A DNA stretch of 9,088 nt from Vulcanisaeta distributa (GCA_002506645.1 DAXY01000118.1:5482-14569); one strand, 5' to 3'. Shown: positions 1 through 6,822, numbered from the stretch's first letter. Program-made: numbers and translations. The notes: generated by a model from the letters alone, not told the origin.

Positions 1-1367
1 AAGTCGAACATCTTCCTAGCCCTTAACTGGGTCCTTACCCTGATCAGCGTGTCCACTAGGGATATTACCGATGGTGGTAGTCTCGCCCTATTCAGTATGC
101 CAAGTACGTTGGCCAAGTCGCTAAATGCGGTTAATGCGTTATTTAGGGCATTCCTTGAGTATTGCTGTGTGTTGTGGATTACGGTTGACGTTACGTACCT
201 CGCGAAGTCCATGAGGGCCGCCACCGCGCCGCTGGTGTTTATGTCATTGTTCATCGACTCCTCGAAGGAGCTTACGAAGGTGTTGACCCTACTCAGTAAT
301 TCATTGTCCTTACTACCAACGTCCGGTGCCTCGTTTATGGCCTCCATCAGCATGTCATAGGCGGCGTAGATGCTCATGAGGGAGTTCCTCACCTGGTCCA
401 GGGCGTCTGGGTCGAAGTCCATGGGCTTCCTGTACTGGGTCATTGCGTAGTAGAGCCTCAGCACCTCGCCGTCGTACTTCCTAAGTACGTCCATCACCGG
501 TATTATGTTGCCCAGGGACTTACTCATTTTCTGCCCCTTAATAGTCACCAGCCCAACGTGTATCCAGTACCTGGCGAAGTAGTCAATGCCGAAGTACGCC
601 CTGGCAATGGCGATCTCGTTCTCGTGGTGTGGGAATATTAAGTCCTGACCGCCGCCGTGTATGTCGAAGGGCACGCCTAAGTACTTACTGGACATCACAA
701 CGCACTCGAGGTGCCAGCCAGGCCTGCCAGGGCTCCAGGGACTATTCCACCAGGGCTCACCCTCACTCCAGGACTTCCAAATCGCGAAGTCCAGCGGGTT
801 CCTCTTACCTGGCTCTGGCTCAACCCTGGCGCCTGCGATTAACTCCTCTATTCTCTGGCCCGAGAATTCACCATACCTGGGCACCTTGGTTATGTCGAAG
901 TAGACGGAGCCGTCCGGGCTCACGTAGGCGAGGCCCCTATTCACGAGTTCCTGAACCCACTTGAGCATGTCGTTTATGTTCTCCGTAACCCTTGGGTATG
1001 CGTAGGCCCTCTTCACGTAGAGCCTATCCATGGCATCGAAGAACTCCCTAATGTACCTGCTCGGAACCTCATACCACCTATTAATTAAGTCACCCCCAAA
1101 CTCCTGCCTTGCCCTGTTAATTATCTTATCGTCGATGTCCGTGAAGTTCGTCACGAACCTAACCTCAATACCGAGGTACTCCAGGTACCTCCTGAAAATG
1201 TCGTAGAAGACGAAGGTCCTGGCATGACCGACATGCATGGAATCGTATGGGGTCAAGCCACATACGTAGATCCTGGCCAGGCCAGGGCGCAGGAGTGATA
1301 ATTTCTCGAGACTCTTCGAGGCGGTGTTATAGGCCGTTATTGGTAATTCCCTCGAGTTTGCGTACAT
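1..1367 (-). CDS. cysS: Cysteinyl-tRNA synthetase, 3' end cut off by the window
   Basis: Class I cytosolic aminoacyl-tRNA synthetase that charges tRNA-Cys. About 455 residues are visible, and the frame leaves the window at ...RARKMFDL, just before the usual short C-terminal stretch, so only some 20-30 residues should be missing. Seen: the HIGH motif as HVGH (residues 45-48) in CGLTPYDSMHVGHAR, the KMSKS loop intact at 280-284 (GQKMSKSLGN), and the zinc-ligand pattern of the family: C36, C222 in HLEC, then H247/H248 and E251 in HHENE. The ATG at 1367 gives a normal-length N-terminus (MYANSRELPITAYNTAS). The frame stays open upstream, with a TTG at 1382 and a GTG at 1400, so the start is not certain. 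The gene is divergent from the winged-helix gene at 1480. No key residue is missing. Confidence 0.96.
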   Translation of the reverse strand, partial: MYANSRELPITAYNTASKSLEKLSLLRPGLARIYVCGLTPYDSMHVGHARTFVFYDIFRRYLEYLGIEVRFVTNFTDIDDKIINRARQEFGGDLINRWYEVPSRYIREFFDAMDRLYVKRAYAYPRVTENINDMLKWVQELVNRGLAYVSPDGSVYFDITKVPRYGEFSGQRIEELIAGARVEPEPGKRNPLDFAIWKSWSEGEPWWNSPWSPGRPGWHLECVVMSSKYLGVPFDIHGGGQDLIFPHHENEIAIARAYFGIDYFARYWIHVGLVTIKGQKMSKSLGNIIPVMDVLRKYDGEVLRLYYAMTQYRKPMDFDPDALDQVRNSLMSIYAAYDMLMEAINEAPDVGSKDNELLSRVNTFVSSFEESMNNDINTSGAVAALMDFARYVTSTVIHNTQQYSRNALNNALTAFSDLANVLGILNRARLPPSVISLVDTLIRVRTQLRARKMFD

Positions 1368-1414
1368 GCCCTTACTGGGCAAATGATTATCACCAGGCAC
1401 GGTTATGGATAAGG

Positions 1415-1423
1415 ATTAATAAG
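1415..1423 (-). promoter_or_regulatory. Probable TATA box of cysS
   Basis: On the minus strand this reads CTTATTAAT, in the 112-base gap between cysS and the divergent winged-helix gene. Its centre is about 52 bases before the ATG at 1367, so the mRNA would have a leader of about 26 bases. Alternatively the start is the TTG at 1382, with a leader of about 11 bases. Spacing is less clean than at the other promoters of this window. Confidence 0.4.
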
Positions 1424-1438
1424 CATAACTTGGTGCAG

Positions 1439-1452
1439 AAAAATTATTTTTA
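1439..1452 (+). promoter_or_regulatory. AT-rich TATA element of the winged-helix gene
   Basis: An A-run followed by TTATTTTTA, the most AT-rich patch of the gap. Its centre is near 1446, which predicts a transcript start near 1471-1474. That gives either a leaderless mRNA starting at the TTG 1471 or a leader of 6-9 bases before the ATG at 1480. Confidence 0.5.
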
Positions 1453-1479
1453 CCTCAGGACTGGGTATAATTGGCGCAA

Positions 1480-2052
1480 ATGAGTGCTGAGGAATTGACC
1501 GTGCTCCTGATGCTCAGGAGGTACGGTAGGATGGGTAGGTACTCACTGAGTGCTGTCGCAGGCATGGGTGAGGGCGTGGTTAGGCGGGTACTGAATGAGC
1601 TCAGGGAAAAGGGCGCGGTCAAGGTTATGAGGGGTGGGGCGGAATTAACGAGTAAGGGCGAGGAATTACTCAATAATTTACTGCATGACTTGGGAATTGA
1701 CGAGGTTAGGGAGGTCACGGGCTTCCCGCAATTACTTAAGTGCGAGTGCAGGAGGTGCTACGCCTCGGTGATAAGCCGGGGCATTAATGAGGACTTAATC
1801 ATTAGGCTTAGGGACATAGCCATAAAGAATGGGTCCGACGCGGTGTTGTTCCTAAAGTTCGTATGCCCGCAGAATAGGTTCCTAGTGCTCAAACTTAATA
1901 ATTACCTTGATGAATTATCGCGCGCGGCAGCCGATGAATTGGGCAAGTTAAGTAATGTATCATGCGATAAGTACGTGATAGTCCTATGCGGTAATGAGAA
2001 TTACCAATTAATGAAGTCGTTAATAAGCACCATAATTAATATTAAGGGTTAA
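1480..2052 (+). CDS. Winged-helix DNA-binding protein with cysteine cluster (DUF4443-like)
   Basis: 190 residues from the ATG at 1480; a TTG at 1471 would add MAQ. Residues 5-68 look like a winged helix-turn-helix: helical LTVLLMLRRYG, then YSLSAVAGMGEGVVRRVLNELREKG as the HTH and recognition helix, and a wing around KVMRGGAELTSKG. This resembles the N-terminal half of archaeal wHTH proteins annotated with a DUF4443 domain; that assignment is from memory and moderately sure. The C-terminal half (about 85-190) is not recognised. It carries six cysteines: C88, C90 and C93 in a C-x-C-x2-C cluster, then C129, C162 and C170, so metal binding or redox sensing is possible but not shown. It is divergent from cysS and ends one base from the atpA stop, tail to tail. 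A transcriptional regulator is the likeliest role; the target is unknown. Confidence 0.75.
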   Translation: MSAEELTVLLMLRRYGRMGRYSLSAVAGMGEGVVRRVLNELREKGAVKVMRGGAELTSKGEELLNNLLHDLGIDEVREVTGFPQLLKCECRRCYASVISRGINEDLIIRLRDIAIKNGSDAVLFLKFVCPQNRFLVLKLNNYLDELSRAAADELGKLSNVSCDKYVIVLCGNENYQLMKSLISTIINIKG

Positions 2053-2053
2053 C

Positions 2054-3862
2054 TCACGCCGTGGCGGCCCTCTGGGATTCGTACTGCTTGGTCAAGCCGT
2101 CGATGGCGTTTATCAACTCCTGCTCATAATCAATGAGCTTCTTATAATCCTCATTCCTAACCTCCATCCTAAGCCTAGCCAGCCTCTTAACCACGTCCAA
2201 CTCCCTGAGCGCTGACGCGGGGACTCCATGGCTTATGGCCTCAAGGCCCTTCCTATAGAACGTTATGATGAGCCTCAGCAGCCAGTACTGCTTGGGCGGT
2301 AATGACCTAACGTCAACTGGGTGATACGCGTCCTGCTTGAGGAATCCCTCCCTAATGAGGAATGCGGCGTTCAATAGGTGCTTCTCCTGCTCGCTAAGCG
2401 CCTCAGTGCCAAGTATCCTAACCACCTCCTGCAGCTCCGCCTCCCTGGTCAATATCCTAACGGCCTCATCCCTCAGCACCCTCCAGTCAGGGGATACGTT
2501 CTTCTGATACCACTCAGCCACAGTATCAACATACCTACTGAAGCCCATTAACCAGTTAATGGCTGGGTAGTGCCTAGAGTAGGCGAGCTTCGCGTCCAAC
2601 GGCCAGAAGGCCCCTATGAACCTCAGCGTGTGGCTCGTGACGGGCTCCGTGAAGTCACCACCAGGTGGTGAGACGGACGCCGCTATCGTGACCGAGCCAA
2701 GCCTGTTGTCCCTGCCCAGCGTCACTACCCTACCAGCCCTCTCGTAGAACTCCGCCAACCTAGTCGGTAAGTAGGCGGGGAACCCCTCCTCACTGGGCAT
2801 CTCGCCAATCCTCAGCGCGACCTCCCTCATTGCCTCGGCCCACCTACTGGTTGAGTCCGCCATTAGGAATGCGTCATAGCCCTGATCCCTGAAGTACTCG
2901 GCAATTGTGACGCCCATGTAAATACTGGCTTCCCTAGCCGCCACGGGCATGTTCGATGTATTAACAATGATCGCCGTCCTCTCCATCAACGGCCTACCGG
3001 TGTTTGGATCAACCAGTTTTAGCAATCCCTGCAGCGCGTCCGCGGCCTCATTACCACGCTCACCACAGAGCACTGGGAAGACTAACCTAGCCTCGCTATA
3101 CATTGCCAACGTCCTTATTGTGACCGTCTTACCACTGCCAAAGGGCCCAGGTATTGCCGCCGCGCCCCCAATGGCTATTGGGAATAATGTATCGATAGTC
3201 CTAATCCCCGTTATTAATGGCTCGACTGGCGGCAACTTCTCCTTAAACGGCCTTGGCCTCCTCACGGGCCATTTATGCCACATCTTGACCTTAACCGTGC
3301 CCTCCTTGGTCTCCACCTCAGCGATCACATCATTGATTGTGTACTCGCCCTCAGGGGCTACGTACTTAACGACACCGCCAACCCTATAAATCGGTGGGTA
3401 CAGGATCCTATGCTCAACCAGCGGCGTCTCCGGTACGACGCCGAGTATGTCGCCGACATCAACCTCATCACCCACCTTGACCTTGGGTATCCACCTCCAC
3501 TTCCTCTTGAAGTCGAGTGGCGGCGCCTTATCATAATTAATGCCCCTGGCCACGAATGGCCTATTTGTTAGCTCGAATATTACCTTTAATGGCCTTTGAA
3601 CCCCATCATAGACGTTATTGAGTATGCCAGGCCCTAACCACGCACTCAGTGGCTCACCAGTCCTAACAACAGGCTCCCCAGGCCTTAAGCCCGTAGTCTC
3701 CTCATAAACCTGTATGAATGCCATGTCACCCTGAATCCTAACAACCTCGCCAAACAGCCCAAGCTCCCCCACGAAAACTAATTCATAAAGTAACGCCCCT
3801 GGCAGCTCCGCCTTAACCACAGGCCCGCTTATGTAGACAATCCTGCCCTTGCCTGATGACAC
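2054..3862 (-). CDS. atpA: A-type (V/A-type) ATP synthase catalytic subunit A
   Basis: Catalytic subunit of the A1 head that makes or hydrolyses ATP at the A/B interface. At 602 residues it is full length for the archaeal family (about 580-600). Seen in order: the N-terminal beta-barrel (RIVYISGPVVKAELPGA), the A-subunit-specific bulge insertion (about 110-210), Walker A GPFGSGKT (239-246, K245), the catalytic CGERGNE (266-272), Walker B-type FLMADSTSRWAEA, and SVSPPGGDFTEPVTSHTLR. The helical C-terminal domain follows. The start is a GTG at 3862. It is supported by a TATA box centred 26 bases upstream, which implies a leaderless mRNA; an ATG at 3867 is out of frame. It follows atpE by 53 bases on the same strand but has its own promoter, and is tail-to-tail with the winged-helix gene. 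Subunits B, C, D, H, I and K are not in the window. Confidence 0.98.
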   Translation of the reverse strand: MSSGKGRIVYISGPVVKAELPGALLYELVFVGELGLFGEVVRIQGDMAFIQVYEETTGLRPGEPVVRTGEPLSAWLGPGILNNVYDGVQRPLKVIFELTNRPFVARGINYDKAPPLDFKRKWRWIPKVKVGDEVDVGDILGVVPETPLVEHRILYPPIYRVGGVVKYVAPEGEYTINDVIAEVETKEGTVKVKMWHKWPVRRPRPFKEKLPPVEPLITGIRTIDTLFPIAIGGAAAIPGPFGSGKTVTIRTLAMYSEARLVFPVLCGERGNEAADALQGLLKLVDPNTGRPLMERTAIIVNTSNMPVAAREASIYMGVTIAEYFRDQGYDAFLMADSTSRWAEAMREVALRIGEMPSEEGFPAYLPTRLAEFYERAGRVVTLGRDNRLGSVTIAASVSPPGGDFTEPVTSHTLRFIGAFWPLDAKLAYSRHYPAINWLMGFSRYVDTVAEWYQKNVSPDWRVLRDEAVRILTREAELQEVVRILGTEALSEQEKHLLNAAFLIREGFLKQDAYHPVDVRSLPPKQYWLLRLIITFYRKGLEAISHGVPASALRELDVVKRLARLRMEVRNEDYKKLIDYEQELINAIDGLTKQYESQRAATA

Positions 3863-3883
3863 GGCATGCGCTATACCCTAAAC

Positions 3884-3892
3884 ATATTTAAA
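3884..3892 (-). promoter_or_regulatory. TATA box of atpA
   Basis: Minus-strand TTTAAATAT in the 53-base gap between atpE and atpA, centred 26 bases before the GTG at 3862. This is the spacing of a leaderless archaeal transcript and decides the atpA start. It suggests that atpA can be transcribed separately from atpE. Confidence 0.75.
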
Positions 3893-3915
3893 ATTAATTC
3901 TACATCATTAATGGC

Positions 3916-4512
3916 TTAGCCGGGCAGTGCCAAATGCGCCAGTAGGGTCTTGATTTGGTGCTCCATTAGCCTGAGCCTTGAGTCGAGCGTGGCATCTACC
4001 CTGACCGAGCCGTCGGTAGATTCAATTACTGCGCCCAGTAAATCCTCGTTCGTGGTGTTTACAATCGCGTTGAGCCCGAGCTCTGATATTAATTCCCTAG
4101 TTACACCCTCATCAGCCTTACTTACCGTTATCACAAGCTCCTGCGAGCCTATGATTGATGTGGCCCATAGAATTGAATTTTTAAGGAACTTCTTATAACC
4201 ATCAGTGCCCCTCATGGTGGTGATTCTCTCCTTAACCCTCCTAATGACCTCGGCATAGGCGTTCTCGAGGATCTCCAACTTCTCCCTCTTCACCTTCATC
4301 ATTTCATCATAGAGCCTGTACTCCCTCTCCATGTTCAACTCCTTATCAATGTTCTCGAGGGCGTCTGAGTACTTATCAATGACGGACTTAACGGCCTCCA
4401 TCAACTCGGCCTCAGCCCTAAGCCTAGCGTTATTGCTCCACTCATTAATCTCGCCCTCAAGCTTGGTGACGATACTGCTTATCAATCGCTCAATGAGTTC
4501 CTGCTCAGACAC
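3916..4512 (-). CDS. atpE: A-type ATP synthase subunit E (peripheral stalk)
   Basis: Subunit E pairs with subunit H to form the peripheral stalk that holds the A1 head against rotation. At 198 residues it has the usual length. The N-terminal half (about 1-95) is a charged, heptad-like helix rich in Glu, Lys and Arg (EQELIERLISSIVTKLEGE, later NMEREYRLYDEMMKVKREK), fitting the coiled coil. The C-terminal half is the mixed alpha/beta globular domain, with ELVITVSKADEG and a hydrophobic IVNTTNEDLLGAVIES stretch ending in DSRLRLMEHQIKTLL. The start is a GTG at 4512 (MSEQELIE), supported by a TATA-like element centred 25 bases upstream. It lies 14 bases after rnp1 on the same strand and 53 bases before atpA, so E and A are consecutive, as in many archaeal ATP synthase clusters, but sit behind ribosomal genes. 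Confidence 0.92.
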   Translation of the reverse strand: MSEQELIERLISSIVTKLEGEINEWSNNARLRAEAELMEAVKSVIDKYSDALENIDKELNMEREYRLYDEMMKVKREKLEILENAYAEVIRRVKERITTMRGTDGYKKFLKNSILWATSIIGSQELVITVSKADEGVTRELISELGLNAIVNTTNEDLLGAVIESTDGSVRVDATLDSRLRLMEHQIKTLLAHLALPG

Positions 4513-4526
4513 GCGGCGAGGCTATT

Positions 4527-4775
4527 TTACTCATTAAAAAGCTTTCCTTTCCCTCCCCTGAGAATTAGCCTACGCCCACTAATTAAGTATGTGCAATTGC
4601 CCACGTCCACGTAGAACCAGCAATCCTCCTTAATTATCGTCTTTATCGAGCCCGTCATCGTTAAAATCCTCACGGTCTTGGCGGTCTCGTCAATCACCAC
4701 GCCACTAACGCCGTTTAAGGACTCATTCCTACAATTAACGGTCTCAATGAACTTAAACAATAATGGCTTCCTCAT
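4527..4775 (-). CDS. rnp1: Ribonuclease P protein component 1 (Rpp29/Pop4 family)
   Basis: Archaeal RNase P protein of the Rpp29 family, an Sm-like beta-barrel that works with the RNase P RNA and Rpp21 in trimming tRNA 5' ends. At 82 residues it is short, mostly the core without long tails. Seen: the family signature GVSGVVIDETAKTVRI, followed by alternating strands (ILTMTGSIKTIIKED, CWFYVDVG) and a basic end (SGRRLILRGGKGK). Its place supports the call: in many archaea this gene sits behind rpl29 in the S10/spc ribosomal cluster. The ATG at 4775 overlaps the rpl29 stop as ATGA, pointing to coupled translation. The usual next gene, rps17, is absent; atpE follows 14 bases later. Confidence 0.88.
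   Translation of the reverse strand: MRKPLLFKFIETVNCRNESLNGVSGVVIDETAKTVRILTMTGSIKTIIKEDCWFYVDVGNCTYLISGRRLILRGGKGKLFNE
4533..4541 (-). promoter_or_regulatory. TATA-like element of atpE inside the rnp1 3' end
   Basis: Minus-strand CTTTTTAAT, centred 25 bases before the GTG of atpE. It lies within the last codons of rnp1 (stop at 4527-4529), so the promoter is embedded in coding sequence. The AT-rich tract could be partly coincidental (codons for Lys/Leu/Phe), but its spacing matches the other promoters here. Confidence 0.55.
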
Positions 4776-4999
4776 TGACTTGCCTTCCTAGCTTCCTCAT
4801 TCATTATGGTCAATATCCTAGCAATGGCCCTCCTAACCGCCCTAACCCTGCCGGGGTTATCCAGGGTACCACGCTCCCTCTGCGTCTGTAGTTTGAGCAA
4901 TTCGCTCCTCAGGTCATTGAGTAGTTTTGCCCTATCCTCAGGCTTCATGCCCCTGATTGTCCTTGCGTTAAGTCTCTGCCTGCCCGCCACCTTCACCAC
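4772..4999 (-). CDS. rpl29: Large-subunit ribosomal protein L29 (uL29)
   Basis: Small two-helix protein near the exit tunnel of the 50S subunit. 75 residues with the family pattern: TIRGMKPEDRAKLLNDLRSELLKLQTQRERG, a short turn DNPGRVR, and the signature VRRAIARILTIMNEE. The start is uncertain among clustered GTG codons: 4999 (used here), 4996 and 4990. A GGAGG lies directly before the first GTG, so as a ribosome binding site it would better serve the GTG at 4990, with 9 bases of spacing. The 5' end overlaps the rps3 3' end by 32 bases in another frame, and the 3' end overlaps rnp1 by ATGA. The three genes form one tight unit. Confidence 0.93.
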   Translation of the reverse strand: MVKVAGRQRLNARTIRGMKPEDRAKLLNDLRSELLKLQTQRERGTLDNPGRVRAVRRAIARILTIMNEEARKASQ

Positions 5000-5654
5000 C
5001 CTCCACCTGCTGTGCCTGGGCCTCAGCGGTGGCCTCCCTAGTTGGTGGTTTTATCTGGAATTGATCGCTAAACCTTATCGGCGGCGTTATCCTAACCTCA
5101 ATACCGTATATACCGGGCTTCAGCAATACCTGCCCAACGAACCTCTGCATCTTCGTCCTAGCGTCGAAGCCGTTTTTGTAAATCACGCCGTACACGTACT
5201 TCTCAAACCTAGCCCTCTCGCTGGTTAACTTACCGCTTATCGTGACCTCCGCACCCCTCGCGCCACCATCCATTATCTGCCTAATGGCTATCATCCCAGC
5301 CCTCCTGAACTTAACGCCCTTAGTCATGGCCCACGCAATCCTATTCGCAATGATCTTGGGGTTGAGCTCCGGGTTCTGTATAGGCGTTACGTCGATTACT
5401 GGGTTCTCAACCTCAAGTTTCCTACTGAGTAGTTCCGTCAACTCCTTAACGATGATGCCCTTCCTGCCAATTATCCTATTCGGCCTCTCGGCGTATATGA
5501 TTATCCTTGTGCCGAGTGGGGTCTTCAGGACGTCCGAATCCACGTAGCCCTGCTTAGCCAGTTTGTAGTTTAGGAATTCCTTAACCATCCACTCCTTAAT
5601 CCTATCCTGCAATATCTTCTTATAGACAGGGATCCTCCTCTGGGCTTGGCTCAT
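4968..5654 (-). CDS. rps3: Small-subunit ribosomal protein S3 (uS3)
   Basis: 30S protein at the mRNA entry channel. 228 residues, an archaeal-length S3. A type II KH domain occupies about 18-95, with the GxxG loop as GRKG (63-66, in NRIIGRKGIIVKELTELL). The S3 C-terminal domain spans about 100-195, with FRRAGMIAIRQIMDGGARG and EVTISGKLTSERARFEKY. A low-complexity tail rich in Ala, Gln, Glu and Gly (205-228) ends the protein. The ATG at 5654 lies 28 bases after the centre of a TATA box, so rps3 opens its own transcript. L22 and S19, which usually come just before S3 in archaea, are not upstream; two DUF35 genes are. The DNA for the Gly-rich tail also contains the rpl29 start region. Confidence 0.97.
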   Translation of the reverse strand: MSQAQRRIPVYKKILQDRIKEWMVKEFLNYKLAKQGYVDSDVLKTPLGTRIIIYAERPNRIIGRKGIIVKELTELLSRKLEVENPVIDVTPIQNPELNPKIIANRIAWAMTKGVKFRRAGMIAIRQIMDGGARGAEVTISGKLTSERARFEKYVYGVIYKNGFDARTKMQRFVGQVLLKPGIYGIEVRITPPIRFSDQFQIKPPTREATAEAQAQQVEGGEGGGQAET

Positions 5655-5677
5655 TCGGGGGATTGGAGGGTCAACGC

Positions 5678-5686
5678 TATTTAAGA
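5678..5686 (-). promoter_or_regulatory. TATA box of the rps3-rpl29-rnp1 unit
   Basis: Minus-strand CTTAAATAG in the 50-base gap after the second DUF35 gene, centred 28 bases before the ATG of rps3. It marks a separate ribosomal transcription unit with a near-leaderless mRNA. Confidence 0.7.
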
Positions 5687-5704
5687 TTTTTGGTAATGTG
5701 GGCC

Positions 5705-6178
5705 CTAGGCCGGTTCGAACCCCACGATGTCCATTATCGAGCCCCTCCTCTCACCCTCGGGCTTGAACACGGGCCTTACCTTAAGCCCAACCCTAACGCC
5801 GCTGGGTTCGACATTAATTATGTAGTGGATGAGCCCGCCGGTAACCCCAGGAAACTCTATGAACCCAATTATCACGGGCTTGGGCAGCCTATTGCCGTTG
5901 GAGTCCTCGTAAATCACGGTGTAGGTCTTGATGATGCCCACGGGCGCCACCTCCACCAACTCCTTGATCTCGGCGAAGTCGTACTGACAAAAGGCCTTTG
6001 GAGGCATTAACAACCTGCCGCAGACGTGGCATTTACCAGCCAGTAACTTGCCAGCCCTTAAGCCCTCGAGGAACTTGGTGCCTATTGGGCCTGCAGTGTA
6101 CCTATAGCCCTGCTCAATGGTGTGGAGCCAATGCCTAATGTCCCTATTCACGTTTATCTTCTCGAAGGACACGCCCAT
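5705..6178 (-). CDS. Zinc-ribbon/OB-fold (DUF35) protein B, with Asp in place of the last zinc Cys
   Basis: 157 residues from the ATG at 6178; an in-frame upstream ATG at 6199 would add MLRAGEV. The family pairs an N-terminal helix and rubredoxin-like zinc ribbon with an OB fold. In archaea such proteins bind thiolase and HMG-CoA synthase and channel acetoacetyl-CoA; others serve acyl-CoA enzymes. Seen: the helix FLEGLRAGKLLAGKC, the ribbon C50-x2-C53-GRLLMPPKAF-C64-Q-Y-D67, and an OB fold from about 75 to 155 ending IVGFEPA. The fourth ligand is Asp (codon GAC), unlike the intact paralogue upstream, so metal binding is altered or lost. The start overlaps the stop of that paralogue as TGATG with GGTGAGG just before it, indicating coupled translation. 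No thiolase is adjacent, so the partner is unknown. Confidence 0.85.
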   Translation of the reverse strand: MGVSFEKINVNRDIRHWLHTIEQGYRYTAGPIGTKFLEGLRAGKLLAGKCHVCGRLLMPPKAFCQYDFAEIKELVEVAPVGIIKTYTVIYEDSNGNRLPKPVIIGFIEFPGVTGGLIHYIINVEPSGVRVGLKVRPVFKPEGERRGSIMDIVGFEPA

Positions 6179-6690
6179 CACCTCACCGGCTCGAAGCACT
6201 CAATATCCAGTACCGACCCAGTCCTTTGATTGGCAGGCTTCCACCGCGCCCTAACCCTCATGCCGAACACCCTCATTGACTTAACATCCTCGGGATCAAC
6301 GCATAGGTAATGCATTATTCCTGGAAACCTATGCTCACTGAATTCCCTGCCAGGCACGTCGAGCTTGATCACGCCAATGACCCTAGGCTCTTTAAGGGGC
6401 TCCCTCGTACCACTTATGTAGCTGACCACGGCGGTGATTACCGTACCCTCATCCCTGACCTCCACCCAACCATCAACTGGCTTAAAGCAGTAAGGGCAGT
6501 ACATCTTCGGTGGTACGAATACATGACCGCACTTACCGCAGTACGTGCCGTAGATCTTGCCATTCCTTAATCCCTCGAGGAACTTCGAGTAGGCCGTGCC
6601 GACCGTGACATTATACTGAAATGACCTCACCCACTCCTCATGTGGGTAATTCTTGACCTCACCCTCCTTAATTGGTGTACCCCCTACCAT
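6178..6690 (-). CDS. Zinc-ribbon/OB-fold (DUF35) protein A
   Basis: 170 residues, same architecture as the next gene. The first 30 or so residues form a helical extension (EEWVRSFQYNVTVGTAYSKF), followed by FLEGLRNGKIYGTYC and an intact zinc ribbon: C51, C54, C65 and C68 with VPPKMYCPYC. The OB fold covers about 75-168 and ends with the family-like end LDIECFEPVR. Members of this family in archaea support acetoacetyl-CoA thiolase/HMG-CoA synthase complexes or other acyl-CoA enzymes; which one applies here cannot be read from the neighbours. The ATG at 6690 lies 26 bases after a TATA centre, so the gene leads a two-gene transcript with its paralogue. The pair most likely arose by duplication and may act as a heteromer (inference). 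Confidence 0.87.
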   Translation of the reverse strand: MVGGTPIKEGEVKNYPHEEWVRSFQYNVTVGTAYSKFLEGLRNGKIYGTYCGKCGHVFVPPKMYCPYCFKPVDGWVEVRDEGTVITAVVSYISGTREPLKEPRVIGVIKLDVPGREFSEHRFPGIMHYLCVDPEDVKSMRVFGMRVRARWKPANQRTGSVLDIECFEPVR

Positions 6691-6710
6691 AGCTCATGTA
6701 TTGCTAAGGC

Positions 6711-6720
6711 CATATTTAAG
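6711..6720 (-). promoter_or_regulatory. TATA box of the DUF35 gene pair
   Basis: Minus-strand CTTAAATATG, centred 26 bases before the ATG at 6690, which implies a leaderless transcript. It stands back to back with the sRNA promoter at 6742-6750. Confidence 0.75.
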
Positions 6721-6741
6721 GATAACCTCCATCGCAGAGGC

Positions 6742-6750
6742 CTTATAAAT
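6742..6750 (+). promoter_or_regulatory. TATA box of the C/D box sRNA
   Basis: CTTATAAAT on the plus strand, centred near 6746. A transcript would begin around 6771-6773, exactly at the C box of the sRNA. No plus-strand coding frame starts there, so the promoter fits an RNA gene. Confidence 0.7.
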
Positions 6751-6770
6751 CCATAATGGGTTAATGAGCC

Positions 6771-6822
6771 GGTGATGAGGAGGCATTTGCCTGAGCGGTG
6801 GTGAGCGCCGGAAATACTGACT
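6771..6822 (+). ncRNA. C/D box guide sRNA for 2'-O-methylation, double guide
   Basis: About 50 bases with complete archaeal C/D architecture. C box GTGATGA (6772-6778), 12-base guide GGAGGCATTTGC (6779-6790), D' box CTGA (6791-6794), 3-base spacer, C' box GTGGTGA (6798-6804, one change from consensus), 12-base guide GCGCCGGAAATA (6805-6816), D box CTGA (6817-6820). A 6-base inverted repeat GAGCCG/CGGCTC (6766-6771 and 6825-6830) could close a terminal stem if the transcript extends that far. A TATA box is centred 26 bases before the C box. By the N+5 rule the D' guide targets the third A of GCAAAUGCC and the D guide the U just before CCGGCGC. From memory, both match neighbouring parts of 23S rRNA domain IV. 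In the cell it would act with L7Ae, Nop5 and fibrillarin. It is tail-to-tail with the minus-strand gene ending at 6821. Confidence 0.83.

Noticed and set aside
49..964. Several plus-strand open frames inside cysS
   Set aside because: They are antisense to highly conserved CysRS motifs and have Arg/Ser-rich compositions typical of shadow frames.
2949..3389. 146-residue open frame on the plus strand inside atpA
   Set aside because: It is antisense to the conserved Walker A region of atpA, has no start signals and has the Ser/Pro/Leu-rich look of a mirror frame.
3465..3475. Minus-strand GGTGATGAGG in atpA as a C box
   Set aside because: No CTGA at the needed spacing; it lies in conserved coding sequence.
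4806..5547. Plus-strand frames of 101 and 140 residues
   Set aside because: They mirror rps3 and rpl29; their hydrophobic Ser/Leu-rich sequences result from reading the opposite strand of ribosomal genes.
6691..6820. tRNA gene or riboswitch in the 130-base gap
   Set aside because: No cloverleaf or T-loop sequence; the gap is explained by two back-to-back TATA boxes and the C/D box sRNA.
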